From the NCBI RefSeq assembly GCF_001039355.2, contig NW_019774648.1:62001-126000 (forward strand): a stretch of 64,000 nt of DNA, written 5' to 3'. The notes beneath the pieces were generated by a model, which did not search any database, had not been told where the DNA came from, and saw only the letters and a list, made by a program, of their open reading frames with translations. The position numbers were made by a program, and so were the translations under genes. Shown one piece after another: positions 1-33,762 of this stretch. Source of the stretch: Lingula anatina. Its lineage: Eukaryota; Brachiopoda; Lingulata; Lingulida; Lingulidae. Each line of letters opens with the position of its first letter. The stretch's first letter is position 1.

Positions 1-2726
1 CGGACAGCGGCCACTGTTTGCCTTGCTATTGCTACTTTTCATCTTCGGGGGTCGTATAAACAGTAATGCCAGCTCACATTGACTGTCTTTTCTAGTTCCG
101 CGAGCACGTTTAATCCACGTACAATACTGTAGAAAAGCGTGTTTTAGTGGTATTAGGGCAGGTTGTATAACTGACTGCGCTAAACGCAGCATGGCCACTG
201 TGTTCACTTCATGTCAAATCTATCGCTTCCAAAAAGGGCATTCTTTAACGTAACAGCTCTTAGATTAATTACCGTGCAACCAGGTAATTGAGAGGCTGAA
301 CATTCACAGCCCAAGGTGTCAGGCTGTTTAAGATCCTGTCAAGTACAAATTGTCCAAGTTGTTCCCAACTACCAAATTATCTACCTTTTCTTGTGACTGG
401 TAATTGTTCGCACACGTGCGCTGTCAAAGTGAAAGTTTTGCTCTTAAGTGAACAAGTTAATTATGCCCCGTAATAGCTAATTACAGGTTGGCAGTGAGTG
501 TCACCAGATATATAAATCAGCGCATCTTTCTGAACTGCTTAATTGTCATCCGTAGGAGAATTTTATTTCCTGGTTACTTTGCTGAGGGTATTATCAAATT
601 ATCAAACAAATTATTTCTTACTTTTTCGAAATAATGCCACTGCTTTTAAGATTTATTAACACGATCAAAGGGATGTAGGTATTTGAGCTTGATCATACCA
701 AAATAATTCTGATTATTTATATTTTTATATTTTTTATATCACGTAGGACACTTTGTTTCTGTTAAAATTGAATTGTACCCAGCATTATTTATTTTTGATT
801 ATGTAAATGCAAAATCTTAGACCCACCACGTTAAATCAATACAACACAATAAGCAAAACTACTTACTGAATTTTTCACGAAAACTCACATGAAGAAAAAA
901 TATATAGATTGACTAATGAATCGTTTGTTGAAATTTTCAAAACAGTTGTCTGAAAATGTGGATTTTGAGTCCTTCGGACTGCGTCTACCTTGATATTGTC
1001 CCCACACATTTAGATGAAGATGAAAGGAGCAGTTCATGCAAAACGCGTGATGATTCACGTAATCCAAATGATGATTACAGAAAGCCGAAACGCTGTGGTC
1101 AGACTCGTGAAATCTGATCAACGCTTGATAAAGTGGTCATTTTTCAGGTGTCAAAAGTACCCCGTATCGATGACAGCTTCATCAGAACTTATTGATTTAT
1201 TTATCCGGTAAAAACAAAAGACGCATTAAAACGGGTAATACTTTTCGTTTCTGGGGGCATTTTTGTCCATTAGTTTTACCAAATCTTGTGACTCATTATT
1301 TGTCTACAAAATGCAAATAAGAAAATTTTTCATAAACATTGCACCTCATTTTACAGATTTTGAATTTAATACTGCTTATCATTGACTTTAGTAAGTTTAC
1401 TAAGACTTAAATTACTGAGAATGTAAGAGGATATGCGCAAAAATACAATCCGTAGATTTAGGACTACTCTTCAGATCGATCGTCACACCGCTCGCTGGGA
1501 TAGTGCACCTTATTGACGCGTTACTTCAATCACCTCACTCGCTTTAGCGTTCATCGGGTAAAATGATTAAATCTGAAGGATTGTAGCCGCGAATGTGTTT
1601 ATTGCCCAGCTTAGTATTTGAAACACAATATGGGTCAGAAGCTACCTGACTCGTGCTCTGGGTCCCCCCAATTTACAGGGGGAGGGGGGAGGCTTCAGAG
1701 GCGCGACAACGGTTTTGTGGTTTTATGTAATAGAGTGTAATCAATTGGGTTTTTAGATTCATTTGGGGATTCATTTGGGAAAGTAGCGTCTAAAATACAC
1801 CCTAAATGTATGATGTGGCAACCTGATTATAAGATAGAACAATGGAAAAATTTTAAAGAAGAATTATTTTTCTTCTCCCCAATTCTTTTGCCAATTTGCC
1901 CAACGGTGGGGACTTTTCGGTGCATCTTTCTTGTGCCCCAGGCATAGCAAAAGTGGGTAGAAAGGAACAAAAAGGGGCGATTTGTAATGGAATTACTCTT
2001 TTGTATGGCACATTGATGACCACTAAAGCGACCAGAAAGGATTAGATGGAAAATATTTACTCAGTTATAAATTTCAATTTCAAACAAATGCACTTTGCTT
2101 CTGTATAAAAGGTGTAGCTCCTTGTCACTAAGCTTGCGAGAGTGTTACGTAAATTTTCTTTGCCATGCCATTACAGGTGCATTGCTCGACAAATTCGGCA
2201 ATTTCACGCATTTCGAGAAATCAGCAATTGAAAATATGCGGTCATCCTGTTCTTTTCCTCCTATCATATTTGTTCTCATCTTTAGATTGTTTGCGACTTT
2301 CATTTGGAGTAGCCCTCGAGTCAAACGATAGGCTTAATCTAGTTCAATATTAGCGAAACAAATATGATCACTAGGTCAGAAAACACGAACTGATACTTCA
2401 CAAAAAGGGGCGTAAAGGGAATACAATAGCGACCGGTCCATGATAATCGACTTATGTGCAGCCCGAAAAAATATTTAAAGGCAGCAAGATTCTGACTGTA
2501 TTTTCTTTTGTCCTTTGGCACAGTAAAGGACAAATATGTGTACTCGTTGACACAAAGGTAGGAGAGAGGGTCCTCAAACAACTCACCTTAATTAAGTTGT
2601 TCACGACAACAGGTTTAGTACAAATTGATGAAGCTGATAGTGGCTAGGAAATTCTATACTGATTGCGGTGTGCTAACCGCGAACCGACGGCCGGAACGTT
2701 GTCTTTAATAGAATTTTTTGGTAATT

Positions 2727-2922
2727 GAAAAAAGAAAGAGTAAAAAAAAAAAAGAAAGAGTTAAAAAAAGAAAAGTAAAAAGGTTGCTTCAATTAATAAG
2801 ATGAAAAATCTATAAATCTATAAACAAAAATCTTAGTAATGGAACAAAATACACATTGCAAATTTATGATTATTTTATATGCATATGAACTACAAATTAT
2901 TCTAATAATAATAATAATAATA
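2727..2922. repeat. A-rich and (AAT)n low-complexity tract
   Basis: Positions 2727-2782 are almost pure A/G with long A runs (AAAGAAAGAG units). A short (AAT)n run follows at about 2904-2922. This is simple-sequence DNA with no coding signal. Confidence 0.75.
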
Positions 2923-5900
2923 CTATTTTTTTCATTCATTTAATATTGTTTTAATTTGTTTGGAACAATTCATTTTTGTCGCAAAAGCAATTCATGCAAT
3001 ATTAACATTTAAAGAGATTTAAAGCCCACCCTCACAACCCGAACATTATTTTCATGTTTTTCATTCTCCATTTGAAACTACATCTCTTTTTGTTTCTTTT
3101 CTTCCACATAATATTTCAACGTACTTAATGGGACAACCGCTAATTTCCCCCTCCCATTTATTCGATAAATTCTCAATCAAAGAAGATGTTTAGTCTTACA
3201 GGGTAGCGAGTGCTTCCCCGGTTTGAAGCGCTCGCGGTGTATACACAGATGCTAACAAAGGTAGATACAGGTGATAGGATAAACATGAACTGTCGCCGAA
3301 GTCCTGAAAACGAAAAGAACAGAAACTGGCTGTGCTATTGTCACAGGTCCTCCGCAAGTTATTTTCTCTGGTTTCACTTGTGATGCACCCGTAAGTGGAC
3401 ATCGTACCCACCAAGCTTCCGTCTGTCTACCAAATAAAGTATAATGTATTATCTACGAAATATTTTCTTTAAAATTACATTTAAGCTTTATGACATCGTT
3501 ATAAAGAGGAAGATATGATATAGAAATTTCACATTTTAACTTCAGATCAATTAAAACGACATCGATACGAGGAGGATCGTATAACATGCATTTTATTCTA
3601 CATGTACATGTACTTATCATTTAAATTAATAATAAGAAAAATATTTCAAGATGCTGGACAGAAAAGGTTTTTCCCGGCGTCATTCTCAACGAAAAGGAAA
3701 ACTCAAGATCCAACGTAGTGATCTAATTGATTTTCATGCCATTAACGAAAACCACGTAGCAATAGAAATACCACACACCTGTCTACTCAAATCCTCCACA
3801 ACAAGGGACTTTTATTGTAGGTTTTGTTCCAGTCCGCGAAATCACGGGTAAGTGACGGATTTAACCATCTCTCTCACCTGGATGCGAAGAGGTGGTAAAA
3901 TCCCTTCTCAATACACGCATTTAGCAACAATATTTTCAGTGAAAACAGCATAACTGGAGGCAACTAAGCTTATTATGTCTCTACTGATATCTTCTGAAAT
4001 AGAAAGCACTTTTGTTACATCAATTTCTTATCTGCAGTGGCCACCACTGCCCTTTCTCCAAGGACAGATTAAGCGGCAGAGAAACGGGCTTAGCATGGCC
4101 TGCGTATGTTGGACGATAGGCTTTGTAAGTATTGGAACAACGCTTGGCGTTTCTTTAGTGGTAGCAAGGGTATTGCAAAGTTGTAAAGGCATGAGGTTTC
4201 GGCCCTTTACTCTCAGCTAATCTTCAACTTTTGATACCATACACCCCTTCAGGCCGTCGATTAAGAGAGGGAAGCCGCAAACACGCACTACAGACACTTC
4301 AAAGTGGATGATACTGCACCTTTAGAAGAATCGACCGCTTACTACACCATTGTAAGTGTCGAGAAGGGATTAACTCACAAGCATTACGCGACTCGCCACT
4401 ACGTACATTTATAAGGATTAATCTGTTCTATGATTTTAGTAATTTCACTCCAACATGGATACATTTACCTCCACCTGCTTTGGCCTTAATATTAAGATTG
4501 AGTAAAATCAAAGGTGGGCTTGCATTGCCTTTTAATGGTTTATTTTAAACGTCATTTCTCTCTTTTTGAACCATCACAGAATACACCGTGAATTGTAATG
4601 TAATCCAAAACCTTTTTTCCTATCAAAACGACTCTAAACTTTGTTTATTAATGTCCTTTAAATATATTTCATATAATTGTTAATTTCGTTTATGTGCTGA
4701 TATTGGAAATTTCTATAAAAAGTGACACATTCAGAATCAGAATGAAAGTACAAGTCAATCTCGATGGAATAGGACTAACAATACCTTAACTGCTAATCGA
4801 TAAAATAATGTTTCTGGACGAGTTTGAAGATGTTTTGAGACACGATCGCACGTAAATATGAACAAACATTGTGAGTCATTTTTTTTTCTGTCGGTTACAG
4901 CTGCAGCTGGTCCCAAATATGAGAACAACAAGAAATGTTACATTCCTAAGTGTCCTACATGCCATATCAAATCACGCTGTCGTCAACCAAAACAGTTGTA
5001 ACTCCTTCCTTTCCTTGTTCTCTTCAGTCTTTCTCAGGCCATCTATTATTTCATATATATTTATATTTGATTCTCGACAAAAGCCTCTGCATACCTGTAT
5101 GTTAAGAGGTGGCTAACTGCATGTGGGGCCGAGCAGAAAAAATATTTGTCAAATTATGAGCCCTGTTTACCCGTTTAACTCCATCAAGCCTGAAAAATGG
5201 GCTGGCAACTGAAAATGTTATTTTTACACTTTGACCTAGTGTTATGTATTTCAATTGGGCCCACTGTGACACCACAATAATTAATTGTAAGTGTGCTGTA
5301 TTCTAGTCGATAGTTGTGTACGTGGTTGTTATTTTGGTAACAATTCCCAGACCTGCCATTGCTCCTCCCACAATCAGAAGAAAAAGTAAGCAGAGAGAAT
5401 ACACGGCTGATTGCACTATGAAAACCCACCTTTCTTCCTCAATGTTGATGAACATGGGGAAGAATAGACCGGCTTTATTTTTTGTATCAACAAAACACGG
5501 ATTTGACAGGGACTCGCATTTCGCTGATTAAACCATATGAAAAGTGAAGAATTTGACTCCTTTGCAAAATCCGTCAATCAGAAACGATTGGTCATCGTCG
5601 CAACGGATGAAATATCCGGAAAACCACAGACCGAGGGCGTGCGATACACAAACGATTAGATGTCAGAGCTCACGTAATTCCCCCTAGAGCTGAACTCACT
5701 ATACACAAGCTCGATGACATCGTTTTTAGACAAACAAAGATCAATTTGCTTACAGTTTTAAATAACATCGCGGAATAAAAGAAGGTAAACATGTTACGAA
5801 ATAACGTTTCTGCAGTGACTTCTCGCATATCTTTAGGTTTCTTTCACACGGGCAGAATCTAAACCGAATAGTTTCGGTTCTACATTTTTATTTGTTGAAA

Positions 5901-6872
5901 TTATACTTTTATTGTCACTGTAAATAATTTTGATTGTTACCTCAATTATGCATTTTTTATCAAAATAAAGCTATTGTACATTAAGAAGAAGTCTCAAGGG
6001 TCACCTATCGTTTAGAGAATTCAAATTGTCACTGCAAAATGTTGAATTGATGCGTTAATTTTTTTGCTAAGAGAAGCCCTACTAAAATAAAGAGGAAAGG
6101 GTGATAAAAAATGAAAATAAACGTTTTGTCTTGAAAAACCAAGTCTTACAAACACGAAATGTGAAAAGATCTGCAGAATAGTGCCATCTTGGCGGGAAAT
6201 AGTTCTGTTACCTTTTTTGATACGTTTTTATTATTGTATTTAAAAAAGCAACTATTATTGCAAATTTCCAATTCATTTTGTTTTCTGGAGGATTTGGTGC
6301 TTCCAGACCCTTAATTCTACCTGAATTCTGATCTACCGAGTATAGTCTTGTAGTTTTATCGAAACCAGCAAAATTATGAAATAAAGGAAGGAACCGCCTT
6401 CGAATAAATTTTTGAATGAATGAAGAAGATGAACTAGACATTCGGGTATTAAAGGAAATATTATAAAATGTGATGAAAAACATTCTAAACGGGGGAATTT
6501 TGCGCTGAATTGTTCACTTCCTATGCAAGTATAATTTGCAGTGTTAATCAATCAGAAAAAGCTCATTTAAGAACAATTACCATTTTGCTTTTATTATCAT
6601 TAGAACGATTTAAGTAAATATAAGTGACAACATACATTGTAATACTGATTAAATTATACAAAGCAAAATATATCCAGTAGGCCTATGAATTCCTTCGTAT
6701 AGTGGTTACGTTTTCATGTACATCTATGAATGTAAAAGGCAAAGCATTTATTTATTTATTTTTAGGCACAACTTTTTTAAGTAAGTTAAAAAGAGAATAT
6801 ATGAACATGTTGAATTCATTTCACAGACACTGACAAACTGTTTATTTGACTTCCTGGACGTTTTGCATGTCA

Positions 6873-7037
6873 GGTGTAACAGGAATGGAAGTGCGGGCTC
6901 CCATATGACTAGTAGGCCTACAAGTTAAGATTAGTTGGAGTACATGTATTAGGGCTAGTATATGGGATGAATGTCACCTGTACAAAGTAATGGGAAGCGG
7001 ACTACGGTTCCTGGCGGATTTCCATTCCTGTTACACC
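6873..7037. repeat. Nested inverted repeat (foldback)
   Basis: An 18-bp arm GGTGTAACAGGAATGGAA (6873-6890) recurs as its exact reverse complement at 7020-7037. Nested inside, CCCATATGACTAG (6900-6912) pairs with CTAGTATATGGG (6955-6965) with one unpaired base. The whole unit could fold into an interrupted hairpin of about 165 bp. It may be a decayed MITE or a structural DNA element. No transposase is present and I see no clear target-site duplication. Confidence 0.6.
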
Positions 7038-7639
7038 GGTACACCTTGATTGTGGTAGATGCGCAGAACCAGGCGGAAGACGCATATAGTTCTCCTATCA
7101 CAATGATGGTTCTTTTTAACTTACAAAAAATGTAGATCAACCACAGGCGGAAGTTAGGAGAAAAATAATAGACGTATGTCAGTAAACCCGAGAAAACAGT
7201 TTAAACGTTGCCTTTTTTCCCTGCAGTAAAGGATAACTTATTGCAAATGGGTAAAAAAGAGTCTACAGAAGATCATCATGATTTTTTCCCTTTTCTTCAC
7301 AAAACGTGTTTGCTATCATGCACTGCGTCTGACTCACTGTGTGCAGTTTGTGTGTCAGTGTTTCTTATGGCAATGTGTTCTTTTTCGTTCTTTGTCCACA
7401 TTTGCAGCAATCAGTCATAAATTAATTTAGATAATGATAATTAGAATTTAAACATCAGCATCTATTAGCAAGATAATGCCCATTTCTTTCTTTTTGTTAT
7501 TTTCTATTACTTTTTCTGAAAGCTCTATGAATGCAAAAGAAGTAGATCTAAAGCTTATAACCACCTTTATCACTCTAGTGAGAGAGACCTAATGTTTACT
7601 TTATATATTATATCAAAAGTATCTTCAACTGCAAGCAGA

Positions 7640-8123
7640 TGGCATTTTGTTGATGACGTTACGTGGTTTGCGTCATTTGTCCCATGATGCTTTGCAAATT
7701 TACGGACAAAGATATGGCAGCCATGTTTTTCTTGCATCGCATTCATGAGCAGCAGCATTGTTTGATCTTTTGTTGCTCTCTGGACTCATATTAATGCAAA
7801 TTTTTGCTGCATATCGCGTTTTTGACTTGAGCTGCACTGAAAAATGCAGTATTTGGAAGTTATAATGTCTGTCACTGGAAGATTACGTGTTCAAACTGAC
7901 CGATTTTTTGGACTTGGAACGATCCATTGAGAAGAGAAAATTGCCAGATTTTTGTTGGACATTTGGAGCAATACCATCTCGTAACTAGGTGCTGAAGTGA
8001 AATCGAAAGTAGGGACAGGATTGGGAAACCTTCTTTAAAGTGAAAAAACTGCACGAGGGACGTGACCAGCGAGATATTTAGCGGTTATTTACCACGTGAT
8101 TGCAGTATGAGTCCTACCTGAAA
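7640..8123 (+). promoter_or_regulatory. Probable CHD promoter and 5' leader
   Basis: This is inferred from position, directly upstream of the proposed start codon at 8124. A TGACGTTACG/GCGTCAT cluster around 7650-7676 resembles paired CRE/ATF half-sites. GGCAGCCATG near 7715 vaguely recalls the ATGGC core of YY1 sites common in housekeeping promoters. No convincing TATA box is placed. The transcription start cannot be read from the sequence. Confidence 0.3.
8107..8121 (+). other. Minimal upstream ORF before CHD start
   Basis: ATG-AGT-CCT-ACC-TGA is a four-codon upstream reading frame whose stop ends two bases before the proposed CHD initiator at 8124. If the leader really includes this stretch, ribosomes would have to reinitiate or leaky-scan past it. 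Its relevance depends wholly on whether the 8124-8135 exon is the true first coding exon. Confidence 0.35.
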
Positions 8124-27172
<19,049 letters not shown>

Positions 27173-28255
27173 CATTTTCACACTGAACTGCCTTTCAGCA
27201 CCATTGCCCAGCATTCCCTTCAGATCAGTACTTGCCAAACAGATGCTGTGCCTTGATTTGAAGATGGGTGGGAACATTTAATATGGGCAGTGGACCATTC
27301 ATATTTTAGTTGTCTGGTAATAAACAGTGTTTTTTCCCCTTAAATTGCTTGCAGAGCAGGGTACATTTCCTATGTATTTTATCCCAGGCATATGTGTCAC
27401 AGCTGGTCACAGAGCTTTCTAGATGTCCATGATAAACATCTAGGCAGAGTGCAGCTGACGTGTATGGGCTGATTGATATTGGTCTATTTTCTTTAAAATC
27501 CATTGCCATTGTTTTACATTTATTTATTCCTGCAATTATTGGTATTTTCATTATTTTTCTGCATTAGTTGTGAAAACTGACTTACATGCATTGAGACCTG
27601 TCTTTTGAGTCAATTTTGTCTTTAGAATTGACCACAATAGAATCGTGATTAAATTATTATTGTTAACTGTTTACAGAGAGTTACAATTGAGGATGCAAGT
27701 GATATTGCGGAAAAGCTCCAGGTGTCAGTTGTATTGGTGCAATATTAAGAACCCAGTTCGTTAAGTTATTTGTCAGCATTTAGCTTGGTACTTATTTTTA
27801 TCACAGTTGATATGCAATATTTCAAGAAATTTTCAAGGGTGTCACATGGACAGTGATTTGATATCGATATGTGTGGGGAGCTATTTGCTGAGCGCTTCGA
27901 TGATATTCACTAAGTGAACAACATGTGCCCTATGGGAAGTTCTTTGGAAGTTTTGCTCCCGTAGCCTTACGCGCCAAGGAGCTTACCGTAGTGGAGCAAA
28001 GAGGCGTGGCTATATATATTTGAGATGTGTTCTTATGCTCGGTATCCAATGTTCCATCGAAAAAAGAACAACATGCATGTCTGTTGACGTATTCAAGCCA
28101 CAACTGGACGAACTAAAGACTAACTGGAAATTTTCCCAAATATTTCCTGTACATGCGAATTGTATTGTTGTACATTTCATTTGTATTTCATAAGTTTTGT
28201 ACAGATCCTATTGTACATAAAATTCTACGAATAAAATGCAGTATAAATTTATGAG
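27173..28255 (+). other. CHD 3' UTR
   Basis: AT-rich sequence follows the CHD stop codon and carries AATAAA at 27319-27324 and AATAAA at 28230-28235. The second lies in a TGTACA/GTAT-rich context at the edge of the region and is my preferred main polyadenylation signal. The first would give a short-UTR isoform. Confidence 0.6.
28230..28235 (+). promoter_or_regulatory. CHD polyadenylation signal (distal)
   Basis: Canonical AATAAA hexamer about 1.06 kb after the stop codon. Cleavage is expected roughly 10-30 bases downstream. A proximal alternative lies at 27319-27324. Confidence 0.5.
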
Positions 28256-31200
28256 TTACCATGCTTCTCCATTTACGATAAATATGTCTGACTCTTCATT
28301 TTCTCGGATTTCAATACCAAACGCCTCAAACATTTACTATTTATTAAAAGTGGAGTTCATTGTGTATTGAAGCATAAAAATTACTAGATGGGAATCCTAA
28401 ACTGATAATAAATTGATTCGATTTTAACGGCAATTTAGTAGGAAGCACTTCTGCTGAATAAAAAAAACGTGAATTATAACTATTTCTGTTGAATTGAGCC
28501 TGGTGATAAACGGAATTGAAAAAATAAAATTTGCTGATGTTGGGGAAGGCGGAGAGCTGTGACAAATTAGTTTTATCACAATGACAAATGTGAAGGTATG
28601 GGCCATCGGAAATGTCAAGAATTGTGAGGTGTGGTTGATGACCAAATTCTTTTAACAAAGAAATGCATGTGGGTCACAAAACAAACGGTTTGTCAAACGA
28701 GGGTGGTTGTTAAATAATGGATTACATAAATATCACATGAAATGTCGACATAAACCTCACAGAATATGCCATGCAAGGAGAACTCGTATTCTTCTTGGGG
28801 ATTGTGGATCAAAAAATGCCCTGCCAATTATCTTATAATTAACTGCCACTCCTGCTTGCTGCACGGCCCGCAAAGCGGCTCCCTGCTCTTCCCGCTGCAA
28901 TAATCATGGTAATTATGTGCTCGGAACAACAAACACATTTGGCCTGCGTGGTTACCAGCAGTGTGCCCATGGGAGGACGAGTGTGTCGAGAATTGTTTAG
29001 AAAACAAGAACTCTCCCGATAATAGAGTCATACGATCCTATCCAAATAATACGGACTGACCAGCACCCGTCTTTTATTTCGTTTTCAGGAAATTCATCGC
29101 CTTCTGGCGAAAGATTAATTGACCTCCCAGACTTGAAAAAACACGGTCATATATGACTAGTTATGGAGGTTTAAACTGGTGTGGATTAAGTGCATATTTC
29201 TGGAATGAAATCGCCTACTCTAGTGCTGTGAGATCTGTCAAAGTTAATTAAGAGAATAAAATCTCCATTTCAATATCATGCAAATTATGCAACTAAAACC
29301 GAAAATTGTCCATATACTGGAATATTTGCGTGCATTGTGATTCTGGAACCATTGCTGCAAAGATCGTCAAGTCAGAACGAATGTAGGCATATTGCTAAGT
29401 GAGGAATGTTTATCATTTTCGGCAGCAAGCTTGCAGCCAGAAAAGTATCTCTTTAATTAATTCTTCCCTTTTGTCCGTGTCAATCAGCCATCTTGATGTG
29501 TGAAGTCTGTCTGCTTTATTTCAGAAAGCGCGGCGAGCAGCAACATTTTCCGTTCGGGCTAATGTTTCTTCTGTCGATCATCGCTGCGAGGGCAGAGCAT
29601 CTCAGACATGTTAATCATTTCTTTTGTACGATGCGGGCTATGCTTTGTACCTGCCAACTTATACATTTTTGTCTTGTTCTCTCTGCATCCTGCCCATTCC
29701 AGAACTCGGCGAGAGGTGATCCGTAAAACCTGACGAAAAAAATGAGTCCTGGAAAAACAAAAAAGGGTGTTGTCCGGCGCATATACCTCTCTGCTGATTG
29801 ATCTTCCATACAGCGAAGGGTATCCTTAAACACGCAAAGCGTTTGTTAAAGAGATTGGACGCGTCCTATTTTACTTCAGTTCACAAGATTGGGGGTTAAG
29901 TTATTACAGTAATGAAAGTGTTGATACGTTAAACGTATGTCGATTCGTGCCAAAAGCAGCTGCAAAGTTCATCAATCTGGCTCAATGGTATTTTGTTATA
30001 TTACTGTTGGCACTTTTTCCCAGCGCCGGTTTGGCTTAAAAACAAGGCGAAAAGGGCGCTTCAGCTTGATGAATGCATTCAAATAGAACGACCCATGAAT
30101 TTTGGTCGCAATTCTTTTGCTTACTAAAAAAAAAAGACGGGATAGTACTGCAGTGTTGATTATCAAATATCAGACATGTTTTGAGCTGCTTTTGCTTGTT
30201 TTTACTATCAAGAATAGAAATAAACAAAAGACAGCGTGCTTTCAAGCAGTTGGTTGACAATATTACTCTAATCGACGATACCCTGTCAAAATAAAATAAG
30301 TAAATGAAATGAAGAAATTAATGACTGAAAAAAATTAATAAAAGGCAAAATGGACATTTGTTTCAAAAAGCTTAACCAGTGATAGCAATATTTTATCCAG
30401 TTTATTTTTCTTAATTTCAAAAGGATCATTGTACGACCAGAACGAGTGGTATCTACATGTTTATTGAGGTTGCACAGGCCGGTTGTCACAGGTGCAGACT
30501 GCTAACCAGAAAACGTACTCAGATTTCTTAACACACACCTGCAGTTCGCTCGCTCTTTTTTTTTCATAAAGCTAATCGATCTTTTTTTCTATCATTTCAT
30601 GACACTTATTTCTGATATATGTTTTCTTCAAGTTATAATTCCCACGGTTTTAGAGGGAAGAACAACCAGATGTTGCTATGTGGACCACGTCGCTATTTCC
30701 CGTCTTACTTGAAGCCTCGCGCTGGGTTGTCATTCAAAAGCAGCCGTGTGGTATTTAAAAATCTCAGTTTAGGCGACAGATTTTTTTCCTTTTCACAATA
30801 CTTCATACGAGACTTTACTCCCCTTTTTATACCAATATTATATATAAAATTTGGCTGAAGTCAACTGAAAGTTTTCCGTTTCATTACATAAACTCAAATG
30901 TTGAGTCTTCCTTTTTTTGATTCACCAGTAATCAGAAAAAAGTTCCTAGCAGCTAAATGTCTTACAGTTACACTGGCTGCTAACTGAGACTTTTGATAAT
31001 CTAAATGATTACACAACTGATGAAGCATTCCACTTAACGGTAGATAACGCATTGGTTATATTAAAAATATCAACCTCCACAATACGACCTTAAACGTGCA
31101 AGATCCAGGTATTCTACGTTTATACATTAATTTGTTTGAAAATACACCGTAAAAATAGAAACGCTTTTGCTACAAGTAGGTTCTACATGTAGTCACTGAA

Positions 31201-33762
31201 TATAAACACATTAATCCCTCCTATCTATTCGTTCACACGCTTGTGAACAGAAATTAGCCAAATGTTTAAATAATTTTGCCTCAATATATATTTGCCAGCA
31301 CAGGCACCGCACACCTGAGCGAAAAACTTGAGAACAGCGGTGGGGAGGTTGTCCTAATTAGCATAGCAAATAAAACATTAACGTCTAATTGCCCATTAGC
31401 CCTTCCCATCATGACTTTAAGAGGTGATGCAGGTATTTCGCTCCACCCGTCACGGGCGGCTGGTCGACCGACCGACTGGTGTCTTGCTTGCTTCAAGAAA
31501 ATCCAACTGAAACCCACTGAAAGGCATTTGATCCGCCTCGTAGCACCTCCGGTCCACCGCCTTGACAGCCGCCTCAAAAAAGTGTATTCATTGCGAGATT
31601 GACGTCGCAACATTTGAAACCGATGTCGGCGCGATAGGTCACACCTATGCGCTCGCTCAAGTGCGAGACGCTTTGATCCGCGTTCCGGGCTCATGATGAC
31701 GAACGTAGTTAAAGGCCTAAAGGAAAAGACATACATGCATCCCTCTTTGTCGGTAGAGGATTTGATTATGTGTCCCCCAACCATGAATTTCAAAGCCCAC
31801 ACTACAGCTCTCTGCCTTCAGAAAAACCTATGCATTGGCACGTCCCTGCTCCCAAGTAACGACTTGGAACACTAGCGCTTGATACTCAATGTACCCTGTA
31901 CACGACAACATGACGGCTGGAGACATTTCACACTCCAGTATACAGAGACAGTCGTCTATCCGCGGTGAAGTAATGTCGAGGGTGATCTTTTGACACATTA
32001 AACAACTAAGCGGCGACAGAAGGATATTATTTATTGTGGTTATTTTTTGTTGGTAACAACTGATGATTCGTGGACCTATTTTGGTGTGTTTTGCTGCTGA
32101 TTGCCGCTTTGAATATGTACATTATAAAGCAACTTTATACCCGCCTAAAGAAGTACACGTGAAAAAAAATCATGAAAGATAGGGGTCAAATAACTCGGGA
32201 GGGATGCAAAGTTGTTTGTAATACCACAGAACAACCTTTCTCGCCTCACGCACCTCTGTTGGCCAGTACCTAATCTGACGAACAAATAATCCGGTTTTTC
32301 GTTGGACACAGAAAGTAACAATACAGCACTCTGAATCTTCTCGGTTTGAAGAGGATTAAAGCCTGTGAGAGCTTCCAATTTGTACTCATCGTGAGTGCAA
32401 TCAGGCCGAAAAATATTGTCGCCGAACAATAGCGTATTGAACGAGGGACGGGGGAGAGAGGGGCCCATTGATTGCCAGTTCCCCTGGTGACTATTGGCAC
32501 TTTATATCAGACATTGCTATTTATGTCAACATCCAGTGACACGTCGCCGTGTACACAAACGGGGCACTTTTCACACCTGGGTCTCACCTGCTCAAACATA
32601 AGCAAATTAACTATTTAATTGCCTCCTTCATATGCATACTTGGCGCAGCTCCCTTGACTAATGTCTCCCTAACCCCTAATGAACTCTCGACAGCTCGTTG
32701 TGGTTCTGCTGGCACTGATTTCATTTGTCCAAAATCCCCCAAGGGCATGCAGACCTCTTTTTTCTACTTTGCCTACTTATATTTTCATGCCAAACGTTCT
32801 TTGAATAATAAAGGGGTAATTTTCACGTTGAGTTGCTGCAAGTTGAATGCAGACTTCCGTCGAGTTGACGCTTTTTAAATCAAACTATTTCTTTCTTGTG
32901 TTTACTTTAATGCAAAGTCTGCGCGTCCCAAGGGACTTAGTAAAATATTTGGCCTGTATTTCACACCTAACTCCACAGTGTGCCAGAGCAAAGCATAAAC
33001 GCCTTCAGTCATACCAAATCATAAACAACCGTCGACATAACAAGAATGTATTTTACGCCTCTAACAATTTGACCCGGGATATATGACAGCCGCATATTGA
33101 TAAGCTAGCTGAGAGTTGGCCTCTAGATGTAACCACTACCACAAAGCACCAGTTGCTTGGGAACTTTAAGCATTGCCCAGTGGGGTCCAGTTAGAGAGTT
33201 TATTGGATTTCTCCCTGTAAGCCGGGAGCGGTTTCGAGCCCGATCAATGTTATTGTGGGGAGCATTACGGGCTACTAACTGTGCCTTTGTCTGCCTTTTC
33301 TAAAGGGAAGGCTTGCAGGGCTTTTGTGTGCAACGGGCCCCAACATCTCATCGATTGGTGGCTGTGAAGCTTTTCACAAGCACTTGTATGCGAAATGAGT
33401 CCAATTTTAAGTCTGAATTTTGCTTCAGTGCCGAGCACTTACTCAATCACCGACCGAGCTATGCTTGGACGAGCCCGCTCACTCACCTGAATATCCCACC
33501 ATCTGGTCACACCAAATACACCTTTACATTTTATTGTGCGACTATATGCACCCAAACATCACAACGCCAGAAACAAGCCTCCCTGTCCTGACGACCTTTA
33601 TGAAAAATAAATTGGAAAACTATTCTTTTCACTTCCATCGATCCAAACCCCACGAGTTCGACTTGATACCTTCCACACTTGGTACCGGAATATGATCAAT
33701 AATACTTAAATGCCGCATGCGGTTTTCCCTTTTTTTTCGGTCCTAATTTAATGAGGTCGGGG

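Larger units (their letters stand above)
1..7600. other. Gene-free upstream region
   Basis: I see no exon with a recognisable protein domain and credible splice sites on either strand. Open frames are all under about 95 codons and of random composition. The stretch is AT-rich and holds an A-rich/AAT low-complexity patch near 2.7-2.9 kb and a nested inverted repeat at 6873-7037. It could contain distal promoter or enhancer DNA for the CHD gene that starts downstream, or the flank of a gene outside the window. Confidence 0.5.

Noticed and set aside
7700-7730. YY1 site overlapping the CHD transcription start
   Set aside because: GATATGGCAGCC deviates from the AAGATGGCGGC consensus at several positions. 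It is kept only as a weak remark in the promoter entry.
31281-31802. 173-codon open frame on the minus strand, with a 108-codon frame on the other strand
   Set aside because: Arg/Ser-rich random composition, no domain, no splice signals linking it to other exons. GC-richer DNA makes long chance frames more likely.
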